This document shows, one piece after another, positions 10,725 to 20,491 of a stretch of 64,000 bases of DNA (positions are counted from its first letter, which is position 1; the number at the start of each line of letters is the position of its first letter). The position numbers and the translations under genes were made by a program. This stretch comes from Sphingomonas daechungensis (GTDB lineage: Bacteria; Pseudomonadota; Alphaproteobacteria; Sphingomonadales; Sphingomonadaceae): contig NZ_CP060780.1 in the NCBI RefSeq assembly GCF_014489495.1, positions 2,243,001 through 2,307,000 of the forward strand, in the 5' to 3' direction. Below the pieces are notes generated by a model, which worked only from the letters and a program-made list of their open reading frames with translations, had not been told where the DNA came from and did no database searches.

Positions 10725-11111
10725 ATGAAGCAGCCTCAGCTGCTGCTGATTGATGACGAGCCGGCGCTTGCCGATTTCGTCGCCAGTGCGGCCCGCGAAA
10801 TCGGTTTCAGTCCGACCATCACGTCGAACGACGCAAGCTTCCGCGCCGAATTTCAGGCGAAACGGCCAGACGCTGTCGCGATGGATCTGGGTATGCCGGT
10901 CGATGGCGTCGAACTGCTGCGATTCCTGGCCGACGAGGATTTTGCCGGGCCGGTCCTGATTATCAGCGGGTTTGATCGCCGGGTTCTGGAATCCGCCTTC
11001 CGCCTGGGTGAGGCGCAGGGCCTGCAGATGGCCGGGCCGCTGGAGAAGCCCGTCCGACTGGAAGAGCTCGAGAACCTGCTCAAGCGACTGAAGCCGGTGG
11101 TGCCCTCTTGA
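10725..11111 (+). CDS. Stand-alone response-regulator receiver protein
   Basis: A single receiver domain of 128 residues: acidic pocket LLIDDEPALADF, phospho-acceptor Asp in AMDLGMP (around residue 50) and conserved Lys in LEKPVRLEEL. No output domain follows. ATG 10725 is chosen because the family begins just before the acidic pocket and GGGAGTT precedes it. Its stop codon overlaps the TTG start of the EAL gene (TTGA), so the receiver is probably the sensory partner of that phosphodiesterase. The cognate kinase is not in this window. Confidence 0.85.
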   Translation: MKQPQLLLIDDEPALADFVASAAREIGFSPTITSNDASFRAEFQAKRPDAVAMDLGMPVDGVELLRFLADEDFAGPVLIISGFDRRVLESAFRLGEAQGLQMAGPLEKPVRLEELENLLKRLKPVVPS

Positions 11112-11957
11112 CGGCAGCAGACCGCAAGCTCCTCGAAAGCTTCAGGAAGGCGCTTGCGGAAAATCAGCTTCGTCTTGTCTATCAGCCGAAGGTCAGCCTT
11201 CGCGACGGCACCTTGGGGAGGGTCGAAGCCCTGGTTCGCTGGGACGATCCCGAGTTGGGCTCCGTCTCCCCACCCGCTTCGTACCGCTCGCCGAAGAGCA
11301 TGGCCTCATTGACAAGCTGACCGAGTGGGGCCTGCGAACCACCTTCCAGCAATGGCGCAGATGGAAGGACCAGGGCCTTGAGATGCGCCTTGCGTTCAAT
11401 ATCTCGGCCGTCAGCCTTGAAAGTCTCGACTTTCCGGACCTCGTCGAACGCATCTGCCGCGAGATGGAAGTGCCGGCCGACCGACTGGTGCTGGAATTGA
11501 CGGAGGGCGCCACCCAACAGTTCGTGAAACTGATGGACACGCTTACCCGCTTCCGGATCAAGGGCATCGGCCTTGCAATCGACGACTTTGGGACGGGCTA
11601 TTCGTCGCTTCTTCAACTTCGCCAGCTGCCCTTCACAGAGCTGAAGATCGACCGCTGCTTCGTCGTCGATCTACCCAGGCGCACGATTCCCGCCTGATTG
11701 TTCGAACGATCGTCGAACTCGCCCATGGCCTTGGTCTTGTTGCAACGGCGGAGGGCGTCGAGACGGTCGAACAGCTCCGCTGCGTGCGCGAGCTGGGATG
11801 CGACGTCGTCCAGGGGTTTCTGATCTCCCCGCCGCTCGAGCCGGACGCGCTCCTCGACTGGAACCGCGAGTTCAAGAAGCGTTGGCCGCAACTCCTATCC
11901 GACGAAGATTTGGAGCTATGGGGCGATGTTGAAGCGAATGCCCTGAGCGAGCGGTAG
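11108..11957 (+). CDS. EAL-domain cyclic-di-GMP phosphodiesterase (frameshifted)
   Basis: An EAL domain carrying the family's catalytic elements: EALVRW near residue 38, the Asn in [33 protein letters not shown] and ATAEGVET. All metal and substrate residues appear present, so hydrolysis of cyclic di-GMP to pGpG is expected. Frameshifts near 11270 and near 11680 interrupt it. The corrected protein of about 284 residues ends at TAG 11955-11957. The last 42 bases run antisense into the end of the aldehyde dehydrogenase gene. It is translationally coupled to the receiver gene upstream and probably acts with it as a split receiver-EAL enzyme. Confidence 0.85.
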
Positions 11958-13376
11958 GTCCTTGCCGTAGTTCACGGTGCTGGTCTGCCGACGCATATAG
12001 GCTTTCCAGCTGTCCGAGCCGCTTTCGCGTCCGCCACCCGTTTCCTTCTCGCCCCGAACGCCCCGCCGATTTCCGCCCCGACGGGCCGATGTTGACGTTG
12101 GCAATGCCGCAATCGGAGCCCGCCGCTGCCACAAACTGCTCGGCCTCGCGCAGATCATTGGTGAAAATGGCGGATGAAAGCCCTTGCGGCACTTCATTGT
12201 TGAGGCGAAGTGCGTCCTCGAACTTTCGGTATCGCATCACGTATAGGATCGGCGCGAAGGTTTCTGTCAGGACGCGCCCCTCCTGCTGCTCGACTTCAAC
12301 CAGAGTGGGGCGAACGTAGAAGCCCCCGGCAACGCCATCGACCCGTTCCAGTCCGCCGCCGAGTGCACGTTCCATGGCCGCGTATGCATCTTCATCAATC
12401 AGGGGACCAACGAGAGTGTTCCGTTCCCGCGGGTCGCCGACCCGGACGCTGGAGTAAAGCTGCTTCAGCTTTGGCACGAGCTGCCCGTACACATCCTCGT
12501 GGACAATGAGGCGCCGAAGCGAAGTGCATCGCTGGCCCGCCGTCCCGACCGCTGAGAAGAGAATAGCCCGCTCGGCGAGTCCGAGGTCGGCGGACGGAGC
12601 AACGATCATTGCGTTGTTCCCGCCAAGCTCGAGCAGAACGCGCCCGAACCTTCGCGCAACCCGTGGCCCGACGGCGCGTCCCATGGCGGTCGACCCCGTC
12701 GCCGAAACCAGCGCGATCCGCGGATCGTCGACGAGCGCTTCGCCCACATCGCGACCGCCTTGAACGAGTTGAACGAGACCTTCAGGCGCATCTCCGAAAC
12801 GTGCCAATGCCCTTCGGACTAGAGCCAAAACCGCTTCGGCCGTCAGTGGCGTCTTTTCGCTGGGCTTCCAGACCACCGGATTACCGCAGACGAGCGCCAA
12901 TGCCGCGTTCCAGGCCCAGACCGCGACTGGAAAATTGAAGGCGCTGATGACCAGCACGGGTCCGAGCGGGAGCCATTGCTCCATCATCCGGTGATTGGGC
13001 CGTTCGCTGGCGATCGTGAGCCCGTATAGCTGACGCGATAGCCCAACCGCGAAATCGCAGATGTCGATCATCTCCTGAACTTCGCCGAGCCCTCCTGAAC
13101 GATCTTCCCGCTCTCGAGGGTCACAAGCCGCGCCAAGGGCTCCTTGGCGCCGCGTAGCTCTTCGCCGAGCAACCGGACGAGCTCACCACGGCGTGGGGCG
13201 GGAACAGATCGCCATCGCCAGAATGCATCGGCAGCTCGGTCGCCTGCGAGAGCCGGGTCGCCCAACCGCACCCGACCGATCTCGCCGCCATCGATCGGCG
13301 AGTAGCTCGCGAGATCGCCCGTCGACACGACGCCGAACTGCTCCAAGATGTTGGCGGCTTCTTCTGCCGGGCTCAT
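11916..13376 (-). CDS. ALDH7-type aldehyde dehydrogenase (frameshifted)
   Basis: About 487 residues after correction of frameshifts near 13090 and 12080. It shows the NAD-dependent ALDH core: [14 protein letters not shown], catalytic Glu in LLELGGNNA, and catalytic Cys in [12 protein letters not shown]. The C-terminus [17 protein letters not shown] then LPLAQGIRF is characteristic of the ALDH7 group (antiquitin, bacterial AmaB/Pcd), which oxidises 2-aminoadipate 6-semialdehyde to aminoadipate. The start ATG 13376 overlaps the stop of the aminotransferase gene. With that enzyme and a CoA-transferase it suggests lysine or related amino-acid catabolism; the exact substrate is inferred. Confidence 0.82.
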
Positions 13377-14525
13377 GCGAAAAGCTCCCTTGCGCGGGCC
13401 ATGGCTTGCACGCCCGCATCGATGGTTTCGTCACGCTTGGCAAAGCAGAGCCGGACGAGATGACGCGACGGATTGTCCTCTGCGAAGGCGGACACGGGGA
13501 TTGTCGCCACCCCTGCCCGCTCGACGGCCGCATTTGCAAAGGTCTCGTCGTCGACCTCGATGCCGGACGCCTCAAGGTCGACGCAGAGGAAATAGGTCGA
13601 AGCGGGTTCGAGAACGACGTAACCTGCCTGTCTCAAACCTTCGCTCATTCGGTTGAGGGCCCGCGAGAAGCGCCCGCGCATCGGCTCGATCCAGGCATCG
13701 CCTTCGGTAAGTCCGTAGGCAACCGCCGACTGGAGGCTGGGTGCGGTGGAGAAGGTCAGGAATTGATGGGCACGCGCCGTAATTGCCGCCTTGGCTGGCG
13801 ATGCCACGATCCATCCGACCTTCCATCCCGTGAGCGAGAAGATCTTGCCTGCGGAGCCAGCCTTGAGCGTGCGGTCAGCCATGCCGGGAAGCATCGCCAA
13901 CGGCGTAAACCGGTCTCCGTGAAGCAGGATATGCTCCCAGACTTCGTCACTGATCACTGTGAAATCGTGCCTGTTCGCGAAATCCGCGACGATCTGCAGT
14001 TCGTCACCTGCGAACAGGCGGCCGGTGGGATTGTGCGGATTGTTGAAGATGACTGCCTTGGTTCGGTCCGTCACCGCAGTTTCCAACGCATCGGCATCGA
14101 TCCGCCACTCCGGCGGGGTGAGCGCAACTTCCCGCGGTGTCGCCCCAGCGCGCCGGATCATCGGCGCATAGCTGTCGTAGGCGGGGTGAAGATGATCACT
14201 TCATCCCGGGCTCGACCGCGGCGAGGATCATTGCGCCGAGCGCCTCGGTCGCGCCGCTGGTCACGCAGATTTGATCCGGCTGCAGCCGCTCTCCGTAGTG
14301 CCGTCCATAATGACTAGCGATAGCCTCACGAAGCTTCGGAAGCCCGCGCGACGGCGCATATTGATTGGATTCGGACTTGAGAGCCTCCGCAGCGGCATCC
14401 AGGATTGCATTCGGCCATCCGAAATCGGGGAAACCCTGGCCGAGGTTCACGGCACCGAGCTTTGCCGCGGCGAGGCTCATGCGCTCGAACACGCTGACGT
14501 CCATGGTCTCGTAAAGCGGGTTCAA
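13373..14525 (-). CDS. Class I/II PLP aminotransferase (frameshifted)
   Basis: About 384 residues. The N-terminal part contains NLGQGFPDF and [15 protein letters not shown], the middle [11 protein letters not shown], and the PLP lysine in [14 protein letters not shown]. This matches the methionine/kynurenine/2-aminoadipate-type aminotransferases of fold type I. Two close frameshifts (CCC at 14205-14207 and GGGG at 14183-14186, each one base short) interrupt it. The start ATG 14525 overlaps the CoA-transferase stop and the end overlaps the ALDH start, so the three genes form one tightly coupled operon. Confidence 0.82.
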
Positions 14526-15609
14526 ATCACCGCGCCTTCACCCCGCATCCGCGCGATATCCTCACCTGAATAGCCGAGCTCTCCGAGGATCGCCTCGGCA
14601 TCCTCGCCTTCGAGCCGCGGTGGGTCCGGCCGGGCCAGCACGGTGCTCGAATATCGTGGCGCCGGAGCCGGTTGAAAAACGCCGTCCAGGTCGATGAACG
14701 TGCGCCTGGCGATGTTGTGCGGATGAAGGGGCGCTTCCTCGAGCTCGAGGACGGGCGTCACGCAGGCGTCAGTCCCGGCGAAATGTGCCGCCCACTGGTC
14801 ACGTGTGCGGGTCTTGATGACTGCCGCGATCTCGTCCCGGCTCGCGCCGGGACTAAGCGCTAGGCCTTTGGCGAGGGCTTGCTGGAATTGTGGCTCGATG
14901 GCGCCGATCGCTACGAACTTGCCGTCCGAGCAGCGGTAGATCCCGTAATTTGGAGCACCGCCGTCGAGGAGGTTGGCCTCCCGCTTATCCTTCCAGTGAC
15001 CCCGGCAAGCAAGCCGAAGGTCATAGCCCCGATCAGTGCTGCACCCTCGCTCATCGCACCGTCGATGACCTGGCCGCTGCCGCCAGCGCGCACCGCAAAG
15101 AGAGCAGACACCATGCCGAACGCGAGCATCATCGCTCCGCCAGCATAATCCCCAAGGTAATTGATGGGCGAAATGGGGCGGTCCTTGGGCCCAATGCCGT
15201 GCAGCAACCCGGACAGCGCGATATAATTGATGTCGTGCCCGGCATCCTGCGCCAATGGACCATCCTGGCCCCATCCCGTCACCCGACCGTAGACCAGTTT
15301 CGGATTTGCTCGGAGCAGTTCGTCCGGACCAAGACCCAAGCGCTCCATCACGCCCGGGCGATATCCTTCGATCAGGCCATCCGCATCGGTGGCGAGACGA
15401 CGGACAATTTCACAAGCTTCGGGACGCTTGAGATTGAGCGAAATGCTCCGACGTGACCGGCGCAGCGGGTCGTTCTCGAAGCCGATCATCCCCGCCTTTT
15501 CGACACGGATAACCTCGGCACCATGATCGGCAAGCATCATGGCCGCGAACGGCGCCGGGCCAATGCCGCCCATCTCGACAATCCTGATGCCCTTGAGCGG
15601 CCCAGCCAT
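14522..15609 (-). CDS. CaiB/BaiF-family CoA-transferase or acyl-CoA racemase (frameshifted)
   Basis: Starts at ATG 15609 with [22 protein letters not shown], a typical family III CoA-transferase N-terminus, followed by the [11 protein letters not shown] nucleotide-binding region. The sequence continues [15 protein letters not shown], as in alpha-methylacyl-CoA racemases. One frameshift near 15000-15003 (GGGG, one base short) lies before the [15 protein letters not shown] motif. Total about 363 residues, normal for the family. It could transfer CoA between carboxylates or epimerise a 2-methylacyl-CoA; the racemase group is slightly favoured by the N-terminus. First gene of the operon with the aminotransferase and ALDH. 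Confidence 0.8.
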
Positions 15610-15662
15610 ACGGCGTCCATGCACCGGCATTGGCCACCTTCACAAGGGTGCCAGTTGAGCTG

Positions 15663-18155
15663 CTAGACCCAGAAGATGTCCGGTTTGACATCCCACTGCG
15701 TGGCGACACTATTGTAGGCGTTTGCCGCATTGTCCGCGAAGCCGCCTGTGGCAGTCCCCAGCCAATCGGTCATCCGCCCGTCGACATTTCGCCAAAGGAT
15801 ATCGTCGCGGCCGTCCCCGTTGAAGTCGCCGATTGCGGCGACTTGCCAGTCGACCGACACACCGTTCAACGAATTGGCGGCATTCGGTGAAAATCCGCCA
15901 TTGGCGGTCCCCAACCAATCGGTGATCCGACCATCGTCATGCCGCCACAGGATGTCGTCGCGGCCGTCGCCGTTGAAGTCACCGGCGCCAACGACATGCC
16001 ATTGTGTTGCGACGCTATTGTAGGCGTTGGCCGCATTGTCCGTGAAACCGCCGGTGGCCGTTCCCAACCAATCGGTCATCCGCCCGTCGACATTTCGCCA
16101 GAGAATGTCGTCACGCCCATCGCCGTTGAAGTCGCCAATTGCCGCGATTTTCCAGTCGACCGACACGCCATTCAGAGAATTTGCTGAGTTGGGGGCAAAT
16201 CCGCCATTGGCGGTGCCAAGCCAATCCGTGATCCGACCATCGTCATGCCGCCACAGGATGTCGTCGCGGCCGTCGCCGTTAAAGTCACCGGCGCCGACGA
16301 CATGCCATTGGGTTGCGACGCTATTGTAGGCGTTTGCGGCATTGTCCGCGAAACCGCCGGTGGCGGTCCCTAGCCAATCGGTCATCCGCCCATCGACGTT
16401 CCGCCAGAGAATGTCGTCTCGCCCATCGCCGTTGAAGTCGCCAGTCGCCGCGACCTGCCAGTCGACCGACACGCCGTTCAACGAGTTGGCGGCATTCGGC
16501 GCAAATCCTCCATTCGCGGTCCCGAGCCAGTCGGTAATGCGACCATCGTCGTGCCGCCACAGGATGTCGCTGCGGCCGTCGCCGTTGAAGTCGTTCCGGG
16601 CGTCCTGCACGATCGCCTGCTGAATCGTCAGCTGAACTCCGCCGCCCGCTGCAGCAGTGGCCACAATTGTGCCGCTGAAGCCGCTCAATGTCATAGAACC
16701 GCCGCTGTAGGTCAGCGTGTTGCCGGTCAGGTTGAACGTGAACGACGCCAGCACCGCATCGGTGAAGACGATTGCATCGCCAAGGCTGAAATCCGTGATC
16801 GTGTCGCCATTGTGATCGGATATCGTGTCGCGGAACATGTCGCTCCCGGAGCCGCCGGTCAGAGTGTCGGCACCGGCAAGCCCGCTCAGCGTATTGGCAA
16901 CCGAATTGCCAATCATGATGTCGGCTCGATCTCCACCGATTGCATTTTCAATGACCGTGCCGCGCGCAATGCTGACGTTCCCACGTTCGCCCCCGACACT
17001 CGAGAAGGTTTCGGGATTCAGATTGATCGTCTGTGCAGACTGATACTGCGAATAGTCGAGTGTATCGATGCCGCCTGTATCGAAGATCGTATAAGCTACG
17101 TTTGCCAGTGTGTACGGCGATCCAGCATTTCCGGTCGGGCCGTAAATGGTGTCGCCCGACCGAGTGGTCGTCGAGAGACCATACAGCTGTTGAATCGCCA
17201 GAATGTCGGCAACCATTGGCGTTACGACATACGCGCTGGTGAAGCCCTGGCCGCTAAAATACGTGTTCTCGGTCTGGCTGAAATAGGACATGACCGAGGT
17301 TGCCCAAGCGTCGTTCTGGTAAAGCGCGTCGTAGGGATAATCAGCCGTCGTATTGTAATTTCCGGCGTGTCCGAGACCGAGCGCATGGCCAATCTCGTGC
17401 AAATAGGCCTGATAAGCATAGCCGCCAATGTTGGGACCGTAATCCGAAAGCCACGTCACATCGACGTTGATGTCTGAGTGCGTGATATTCCCGTTGGAAT
17501 AGCTGGACGAAGTATACGCTCCATCGTCGGGCGGAACGCTGGTGTCCGTAAATGTGATTCTCGCCCCGGTTCCTAAGGCTGTCTCCTGAAAAGTGATTCC
17601 GGTGATCTGGCTCCAGGTCTGCAGCGCAGCTCGCGCAAGTGCCTGGCCTTCCGGGGTGAGACCCGTGATGTCCACCGTCAGCGTGCGCGTCGCATCGAGA
17701 ACAAACTTGTGGGCAGTGCCACCCCAGTACCCGCTCGCAAGCTGGTTCGCGATCTGGTCGTTGGTCCAGACCGGTGGTGTTTGATAAGCCGTGACGTTCA
17801 CTTGATAGTCGCCGGTTGAACCGGGATACGGGTCGTTCGGATTATTCGGGTCCTGATAAGCCCCAACGTCGATGTAATAGACGCCGGTGTAGCTCGCTTG
17901 GAAACTGAGCAGGGAGTTCAGGTTGACGCCGAGGTTCACGTCATCGTTGGTGTAAATGACGTTTCCGCTCTGATCCCGGATCTGGAGGAACGGATCGCCC
18001 AACGTAATGCCGTTCAGCGCGACCGTTATGGCTTGTCCCGCTGTCAGATTGATCTTGATCCAGTCATGATCGCCGACTGTCTCGATCGTGTTCACGACCG
18101 AACCGCCCACCGCGATCGTCGTCGTCGTCGTATTGTTGTTCGGAATATCGACCAA
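15663..18155 (-). CDS. Serralysin-like (M10) metalloprotease with VCBS/FG-GAP repeats
   Basis: An uninterrupted protein of about 830 residues. It lacks a signal peptide and begins with a PPC-like beta domain (GDHDWIKINLTAGQ near residue 30). The zinc-protease motif HEIGHALGLGH lies near residue 255, with the met-turn SVMSYF some 30 residues later. An RTX/serralysin C-terminal module follows (AGADTLTGGSGSDMF near 430). The last 310 residues are six VCBS/FG-GAP-type repeats built on FNGDGRDDILWR. Such proteins are exported by type I secretion and digest proteins outside the cell. TTG 18155 is preferred as start because GGGGAG precedes it by eight bases; a TTG at 18173 is an alternative. No type I secretion genes are visible next to it. 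Confidence 0.85.
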   Translation of the reverse strand: MVDIPNNNTTTTTIAVGGSVVNTIETVGDHDWIKINLTAGQAITVALNGITLGDPFLQIRDQSGNVIYTNDDVNLGVNLNSLLSFQASYTGVYYIDVGAYQDPNNPNDPYPGSTGDYQVNVTAYQTPPVWTNDQIANQLASGYWGGTAHKFVLDATRTLTVDITGLTPEGQALARAALQTWSQITGITFQETALGTGARITFTDTSVPPDDGAYTSSSYSNGNITHSDINVDVTWLSDYGPNIGGYAYQAYLHEIGHALGLGHAGNYNTTADYPYDALYQNDAWATSVMSYFSQTENTYFSGQGFTSAYVVTPMVADILAIQQLYGLSTTTRSGDTIYGPTGNAGSPYTLANVAYTIFDTGGIDTLDYSQYQSAQTINLNPETFSSVGGERGNVSIARGTVIENAIGGDRADIMIGNSVANTLSGLAGADTLTGGSGSDMFRDTISDHNGDTITDFSLGDAIVFTDAVLASFTFNLTGNTLTYSGGSMTLSGFSGTIVATAAAGGGVQLTIQQAIVQDARNDFNGDGRSDILWRHDDGRITDWLGTANGGFAPNAANSLNGVSVDWQVAATGDFNGDGRDDILWRNVDGRMTDWLGTATGGFADNAANAYNSVATQWHVVGAGDFNGDGRDDILWRHDDGRITDWLGTANGGFAPNSANSLNGVSVDWKIAAIGDFNGDGRDDILWRNVDGRMTDWLGTATGGFTDNAANAYNSVATQWHVVGAGDFNGDGRDDILWRHDDGRITDWLGTANGGFSPNAANSLNGVSVDWQVAAIGDFNGDGRDDILWRNVDGRMTDWLGTATGGFADNAANAYNSVATQWDVKPDIFWV
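15680..16596 (-). repeat. Three tandem copies of a 306-base unit encoding paired VCBS repeats
   Basis: Two kinds of 51-residue repeat alternate three times (A-B-A-B-A-B). A units read WRHDDGRITDWLGTANGG, B units WRNVDGRMTDWLGTATGG. At the DNA level the paired unit recurs with a 306-base period and only scattered substitutions, indicating recent duplication inside the protease gene. Confidence 0.9.
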
Positions 18156-18258
18156 GATCTCAGCTCCCCACAACCGCGCCCGGATTGACCGGCCTAAACG
18201 GTGTCACCAACTATCATCGACGCGGTAAGATGCCCGCGAAATTCGATCTGCACAAATA

Positions 18259-18645
18259 TCAAGAATTCTTTCCGCCGGCTTTGGTTAGCTCGGCGGCGAT
18301 TGCCCTGGCGAAGCGCTGGAAAGCGCTCTTGGACAACGGTTTGTCCATCTGAGCGAATCCTTGCTCCGGCAACGTCCCACCCTCGGCCGTCGTGATCTTC
18401 GCGCTCAAGCGCGACATCGGAAGCACGGTAATCTCAATCTGATAACCGACGCCTGGCGCCTGTTCATCAACCGCAGCCGCAATCGCCTGGCAGAGCACAT
18501 CGGAACCACCGGAATCCGCCGGGAGCTTTTCGCCACCGATGACCTTGCAGCCCCTCGATGTATTGCCGGCGGTCATTGCGCAGGCGCATCCTGCAGCTGC
18601 AACAAGAATAACGGCGGCCGCGGTCTGAACCAGTCTTTCACGCAT
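18259..18645 (-). CDS. Small exported protein of unknown function
   Basis: A 128-residue protein from ATG 18645. It starts with a basic/hydrophobic signal peptide (RLVQTAAAVILVAAAGCACA) that contains Cys residues which could allow lipidation. The mature part has two further Cys residues (RGCKVIGG and VLCQAI) that could form a disulfide, and ends in an amphipathic helix. I recognise no family. It lies downstream of nothing obvious and is transcribed in the same direction as the protease, 86 bases before the protease reading start, so it could be co-expressed with it. An alternative ATG seven codons upstream exists. Confidence 0.6.
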   Translation of the reverse strand: MRERLVQTAAAVILVAAAGCACAMTAGNTSRGCKVIGGEKLPADSGGSDVLCQAIAAAVDEQAPGVGYQIEITVLPMSRLSAKITTAEGGTLPEQGFAQMDKPLSKSAFQRFARAIAAELTKAGGKNS

Positions 18646-18840
18646 TCCGCCTCCCCGCCCTCGCATCTCATCTAGCCCGCCGTGAATCTCGCGACAATCA
18701 TAAACTTGTCAAAGGGTTATGAGCGTAAACATTAACGCTGGATTGCGAACTCACGGCTTCCACGGAATTCACCACGATTGTTGGACTATAACCCGTTGTG
18801 AACGAAGGCGCAGCATGGACGACATCGCGCGCCGCCAGCG

Positions 18841-20228
18841 TCAAATCGCGCGCAACCCGACCTCTTCATTGGTGAACTCCAACCCAACTGTGAGCAGCGC
18901 TCGGAAGGCATTGTACCCGCATCGTTGCGGGAAGAAGGCGTGGAAGAAGAGCTGCGGCCTACCGTCTCGGCCAGGCGCGACGGATGCATGACCCGGCGCC
19001 CACCATTCCCGGACCGACTTCAGGAGAGGCTCGGCCTTCTTCTGCCAAGGTCCGAATGGATGATCGGCCACCGCGACACCAATGCCATAAGCCGGCGTCG
19101 AAAAGTCGTTGCCGGCGTAAAGCATCCAGTACCGGCCATTCTGCTTGGTCACGAAGGGGCCCTCGATCAAATGACCTTCCCAATCGAGGTCGTTGGCGAG
19201 GACGATATGCTCGTCTCCGGCGAAAGAGCGCCCGTCCCGCGACAACCGTCGCGCGTGAATCGGCGTTCGCATCGCTTCGACGATCCTTTCCGCATGGCCG
19301 CAGTCGACGAGGGCCGGCTTTACCCGCGGCCAGTTGTCGAGCGCTGCCTCGATCAGCGGCTGCATCAGGAAGAAGCGCTCCATCGGCCGCCGGCTGTTCG
19401 CCCAGGGCTGCACTGCGGCTGCAAAGGCGGCCGTCCTGCGGTCGGACTCCCGTTCGAAGAGACGCTCAATCAGTTCAGGGTGATCGCGAAGCAGGCCGGC
19501 CAAAGGCCTTGGCCATAGCCCGTTCGTGTCGTTCTTCCAGAACAGGTAAGTGGAACCGTCCTCGTCAACGAAAATGTGGGAGTCGATCACGCCGCCGCTT
19601 GCGGCTGTGCCGGGGTATAGAACCTCGCCACCCGTGATGAGTGGCTCCCCGTTGTCGATCCAGGGCCCGAAAGGTGTCGGAGCGTGTGCCAGTCCGATCG
19701 CCAGGGCATTCGATTTCTGGCGCGCCGTGAAGGCTGTCCAATACTCTTCGCCAACCTTCGCCATCTCCGGCGCCCAGAAGTCGGCGACACGCTTTCCGGT
19801 CGCTGCCCACTTTGGCGCCCGCCCTTCTGGAAAGATGAACCCGCGATGCTCCCAATGTTTTAGGTCGCTGGAGTGCAGGATCGGAAAGGCGTCGTCCGCA
19901 TCGTTGGTCGTCGCGGTGAGGATCCAGCCGTCATCGACCTTGGACACGGCAGGATCGCCATACCCGTACAGCGACCGCTCGCTGAGGTTCTTGGTGATAA
20001 GCGGCTGCCACTTGGCCTCGCCCATCTCGGCCGACGGAAAATCGTGAGTCCCCGGCCCGCGCGTCCCGAAATCTTCGGCGAGGTCGGCAAAGAAGCGAAG
20101 GTAATCGCCATGCTCCCGCCACCGACGCGATAGTTGCGCGAATAGCCGTCGGACGCGCGAACCGAGAAGAGCGTCGCTTCCCCGTCCTCGTTGGCATCGA
20201 CGGCGAAATTGGGAGTTACATCTACCAT
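18841..20228 (-). CDS. Glycoside hydrolase family 43-type protein with helical insertion (one frameshift)
   Basis: About 462 residues from ATG 20228. The GH43 five-bladed propeller signatures are present: [14 protein letters not shown] (general base Asp), [34 protein letters not shown] (pKa-modulating Asp) and [20 protein letters not shown] (acid Glu). Between the last two lies an insertion of about 90 residues that is mostly helical ([18 protein letters not shown]), not usual for GH43. One frameshift near 20110 links the N-terminus to the rest. There is no signal peptide, so it would be cytoplasmic if the start is right. Expected substrates are arabino- or xylo-oligosaccharides, but none is proven. 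Confidence 0.75.
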
Positions 20229-20311
20229 TCAGCGTGGCGATACGCGGCACAGGCCAACGATAAAACCATGAAAACGATGAGAAAGTCCGGATCGGCGGCG
20301 ACTTGATCGCT

Positions 20312-20386
20312 TGGCTGGGGCGGCAGGATTCGAACCTGCGAATGCCGGTACCAAAAACCGGTGCCTTACCACTTGGCGACGCCCCA
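20312..20386 (-). tRNA. tRNA-Gln (anticodon TTG)
   Basis: The minus strand folds into a cloverleaf. The acceptor TGGGGCG pairs with CGCCCCA, the anticodon loop is TTTTGGT with anticodon TTG, and the T-arm contains GGTTCGAATCC. The 3' CCA is encoded (20312-20314). Confidence 0.95.
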
Positions 20387-20491
20387 GCAGGCGGCCCGTC
20401 GATGCGGGGAAGGCGCGCTTATAGCTGCCGCTTCTATCAAGGGAACCCCAAGCTTCGCGCTCGGCGTCAGCCTCTGCTAAGTGTTGCCGCG

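Noticed and set aside
13193..14317. Plus-strand open frame of 374 codons
   Set aside because: It is antisense to the aminotransferase and ALDH genes; its composition (Arg/Pro/Ser-rich) is typical of a reverse-strand shadow.
15680..16596. Repeats considered as a CRISPR array
   Set aside because: The 306-base repeats are in frame within a protease and have no spacers or cas genes.
16551..17477. Plus-strand open frame of 308 codons
   Set aside because: Entirely antisense to the serralysin-like protease, which has clear domains.
20315..20386. tRNA-Gln as an integration site of a mobile element
   Set aside because: No integrase, no duplicated tRNA 3' end and no foreign-looking genes flank it.
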